Shown here: positions 62,767-64,000 of the stretch, piece by piece
Numbering within the stretch: position 1 is the stretch's first letter
Layout: every line of letters begins with the position of its first letter
DNA from: Candidatus Microthrix subdominans
GTDB lineage: Bacteria > Actinomycetota > Acidimicrobiia > Acidimicrobiales > Microtrichaceae
Reading direction: 5' to 3'
Length of the DNA stretch: 64,000 bases
NCBI GenBank assembly: GCA_016719385.1
Contig: JADJZA010000007.1
Location: 1-64,000, forward strand
Translations under genes and position numbers: made by a program
Notes under the pieces: model-generated
What the model saw: the letters and a program-made list of their open reading frames with translations, nothing else
What the model was told of the DNA's origin: nothing
Databases searched by the model: none

Positions 62767-64000
62767 GCGGAGATTTGGGAACGGACGACGACGCCGATCT
62801 GCCCGGTCATTCCCGGCGACGCCGTGAGGTTGTCATCCCATGGGAGGACGCAGCGCCGGTAGCGGTCAGCGACCACCAGGCGGAACGCAACGGACACGAC
62901 TCCCCAGCCGCCGGTCGGCGTGGCGAGCGGCTGGCCGAGGCCCCGGGCAAGTGGTTCGTCGACGCACCCGGCGACGAGGCGGACCCTCGGGCCGGCGCCA
63001 CACCCGCCGATGGCGTGGACGAGCCGCGCGACGACGGCAGCGGCCTTGCCGAGGCGGACCTCTCCGATGGTCGCTCAGGATTCGACGATTTCGCTCACTT
63101 CGGTGGCGACCCGGGGGTTGGTTCAGGGTTGGATGATCTCGGGTACGTCGACGGCGGGAGCGACGTCGGCTACCTCGATGGCGACCATGCGGTCGGGGAC
63201 TACCACGAGGGTGGAGAGCCCGACGGTGCCTATGCCGAGGACGGCTATGCCGAGGACGGCTACGCCGGGGATGGTCGCTACGCCGAGGGAGGCCATGGCG
63301 AGCACGAGTACCCGGAGGGTCACTACGCGGGGGAGGACACCTCCGGGGACGCGGCGTACCCCGAGGAGGAGTGGGACGAGGGCGAGTACGGGGCCGGTGG
63401 CTACGTCGACGGCACCTGGAACGCCCCCGCTGCTGTTCCACCCGCCGATGAGGTCGTCGAACCCGAGGGCCCGCCCCTCACCCCGCTGGAGGAGCGGCTC
63501 GAGCGGCGCGCTTCCAAGCTGTCCTATCGGGGCAGCCGCATCGAGCCCGTCTACGACGTCGGTGGCCCGAAAGTCCGCCTCGGTGTGCTGTGGTTTCTGT
63601 TGGCCTGGGCCGGCTTTGCGCTCGGGTCGCTCGGTGTGGGCGCCGTGTTCGTCACCGCTGCAACCGTCGCCTCCCTCCAGGTGGCCGCCCACCTGATGAT
63701 CGAGGAGGACACCAACAGCCGCGTCACCGCTGCGGTGATCACCGCTGCGGTCGGTACCTCGGCCATCTTCGATGCCCGCGTGGTGGGCATCGTGATCCTC
63801 GTCGCGGTTGTCGTGGCGTTCGTCGTGGCCTCCCAGACGATCGACCGGTCGATGCTGGTGCAGGTGGCCGGCCTCACCCTTCGGGCGGCGCTGCCGCTGG
63901 GCATTGCGGTGGCGGCGCTGCTGTACCTGCACCGCGTCGATGCCTGGGTGTTCATGATCCTGTTTGGTGTCGTGTCGATCTATGACGCCGGCAACTTCCT
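62763..64000 (+). CDS. CdsA-like membrane protein with long acidic N-terminus (partial)
   Basis: GTG 62763 overlaps the MoaD stop by 4 bases, and the frame stays open to the right edge (412 codons). The first 240 or so residues are acidic and low-complexity, with tandem units of A-E-D-G-Y (near 63220-63300) and no membrane segment. From about residue 265 helices follow (LGVLWFLLAWAGFALGSL, then VVGIVILVAVVVAFVVA and LGIAVAALLYLHRV). The last segment, FMILFGVVSIYDAGNFL, has the Asp-x-x-N/A-F pattern of phosphatidate cytidylyltransferases (CdsA), which make CDP-diacylglycerol. The catalytic end is outside the window, so the assignment is moderate. Confidence 0.6.
   Translation, partial: MSGDLGTDDDADLPGHSRRRREVVIPWEDAAPVAVSDHQAERNGHDSPAAGRRGERLAEAPGKWFVDAPGDEADPRAGATPADGVDEPRDDGSGLAEADLSDGRSGFDDFAHFGGDPGVGSGLDDLGYVDGGSDVGYLDGDHAVGDYHEGGEPDGAYAEDGYAEDGYAGDGRYAEGGHGEHEYPEGHYAGEDTSGDAAYPEEEWDEGEYGAGGYVDGTWNAPAAVPPADEVVEPEGPPLTPLEERLERRASKLSYRGSRIEPVYDVGGPKVRLGVLWFLLAWAGFALGSLGVGAVFVTAATVASLQVAAHLMIEEDTNSRVTAAVITAAVGTSAIFDARVVGIVILVAVVVAFVVASQTIDRSMLVQVAGLTLRAALPLGIAVAALLYLHRVDAWVFMILFGVVSIYDAGNF

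Overview
This is a 64 kb GC-rich window from an actinobacterium. The best guess is the class Acidimicrobiia (Candidatus Microthrix or Ilumatobacter-like). That is inferred from the mix of an EtfD-like iron-sulfur oxidoreductase, a deazaflavin-dependent (F420) oxidoreductase, a CYP125/CYP142-like P450, many secreted lipoproteins, GTG/TTG starts and C/G-ending codons; no rRNA is present to settle it. There are two tRNA genes and no CRISPR array, insertion sequence or phage gene that I can see.

Layout. 1-4.25 kb: the 3' end of a family 3 glycoside hydrolase, then six recognisable genes in a row whose frames are all broken (bioB, DUF952, a FitAB/VapBC-type toxin-antitoxin pair, a helix-turn-helix protein, a choloylglycine-hydrolase-family enzyme). 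Motifs inside each frame are intact, so low sequence quality competes with real decay as the explanation. 4.5-13.5 kb: tRNA-Arg, a lipoprotein, an FMN-binding protein, a GH38 alpha-mannosidase, a MacB/FtsX-type ABC exporter operon, and an epimerase joined to a shrunken TauD-like dioxygenase remnant. 13.6-21.3 kb: an ABC-2 exporter operon, YggT protein, lipoprotein, DUF488, a two-gene encapsulin/encapsulated-ferritin iron-storage operon, and an SDR. 21.5-28 kb: a DEAD-box helicase and the most unusual locus, two tandem paralogues of a membrane-anchored YceI / cytochrome c / copper monooxygenase fusion flanking a small cupredoxin. 28-36 kb: dCTP deaminase, an AlkZ-like protein, an EtfD-like oxidoreductase, a cyclic-nucleotide-binding protein, an epoxide hydrolase, and a P450 with a KstR-like operator. 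37-41 kb: a copper module (copA, copZ, csoR and a divergent CDF transporter) around two CsoR-type palindromes. 41-51 kb: a ProA homologue, an RNB ribonuclease with a secreted hydrolase, an acyltransferase, an EEP-family phosphatase, a duplicated metallopeptidase, a nucleotidyltransferase and a TetR regulator. 51.8-59 kb: a SWIM/SNF2 pair and a penicillin-acylase-family enzyme. 59-64 kb: GNAT, a truncated F420-type oxidoreductase, tRNA-Lys, a phosphoglycerate-mutase-like enzyme, MoaD, and the start of a CdsA-like membrane protein with a very long acidic N-terminus.

Caution on sequence quality. Three long G or G/C runs (21365-21408, 32876-32954, 60162-60295) look like sequencing or assembly artefacts, and at least one truncates a gene. 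Frameshifts appear in more than ten genes. The two copies of the 1.06 kb repeat differ mostly by homopolymer lengths, which points to indel errors. Reading frames called broken here should be rechecked on raw reads before being called pseudogenes.
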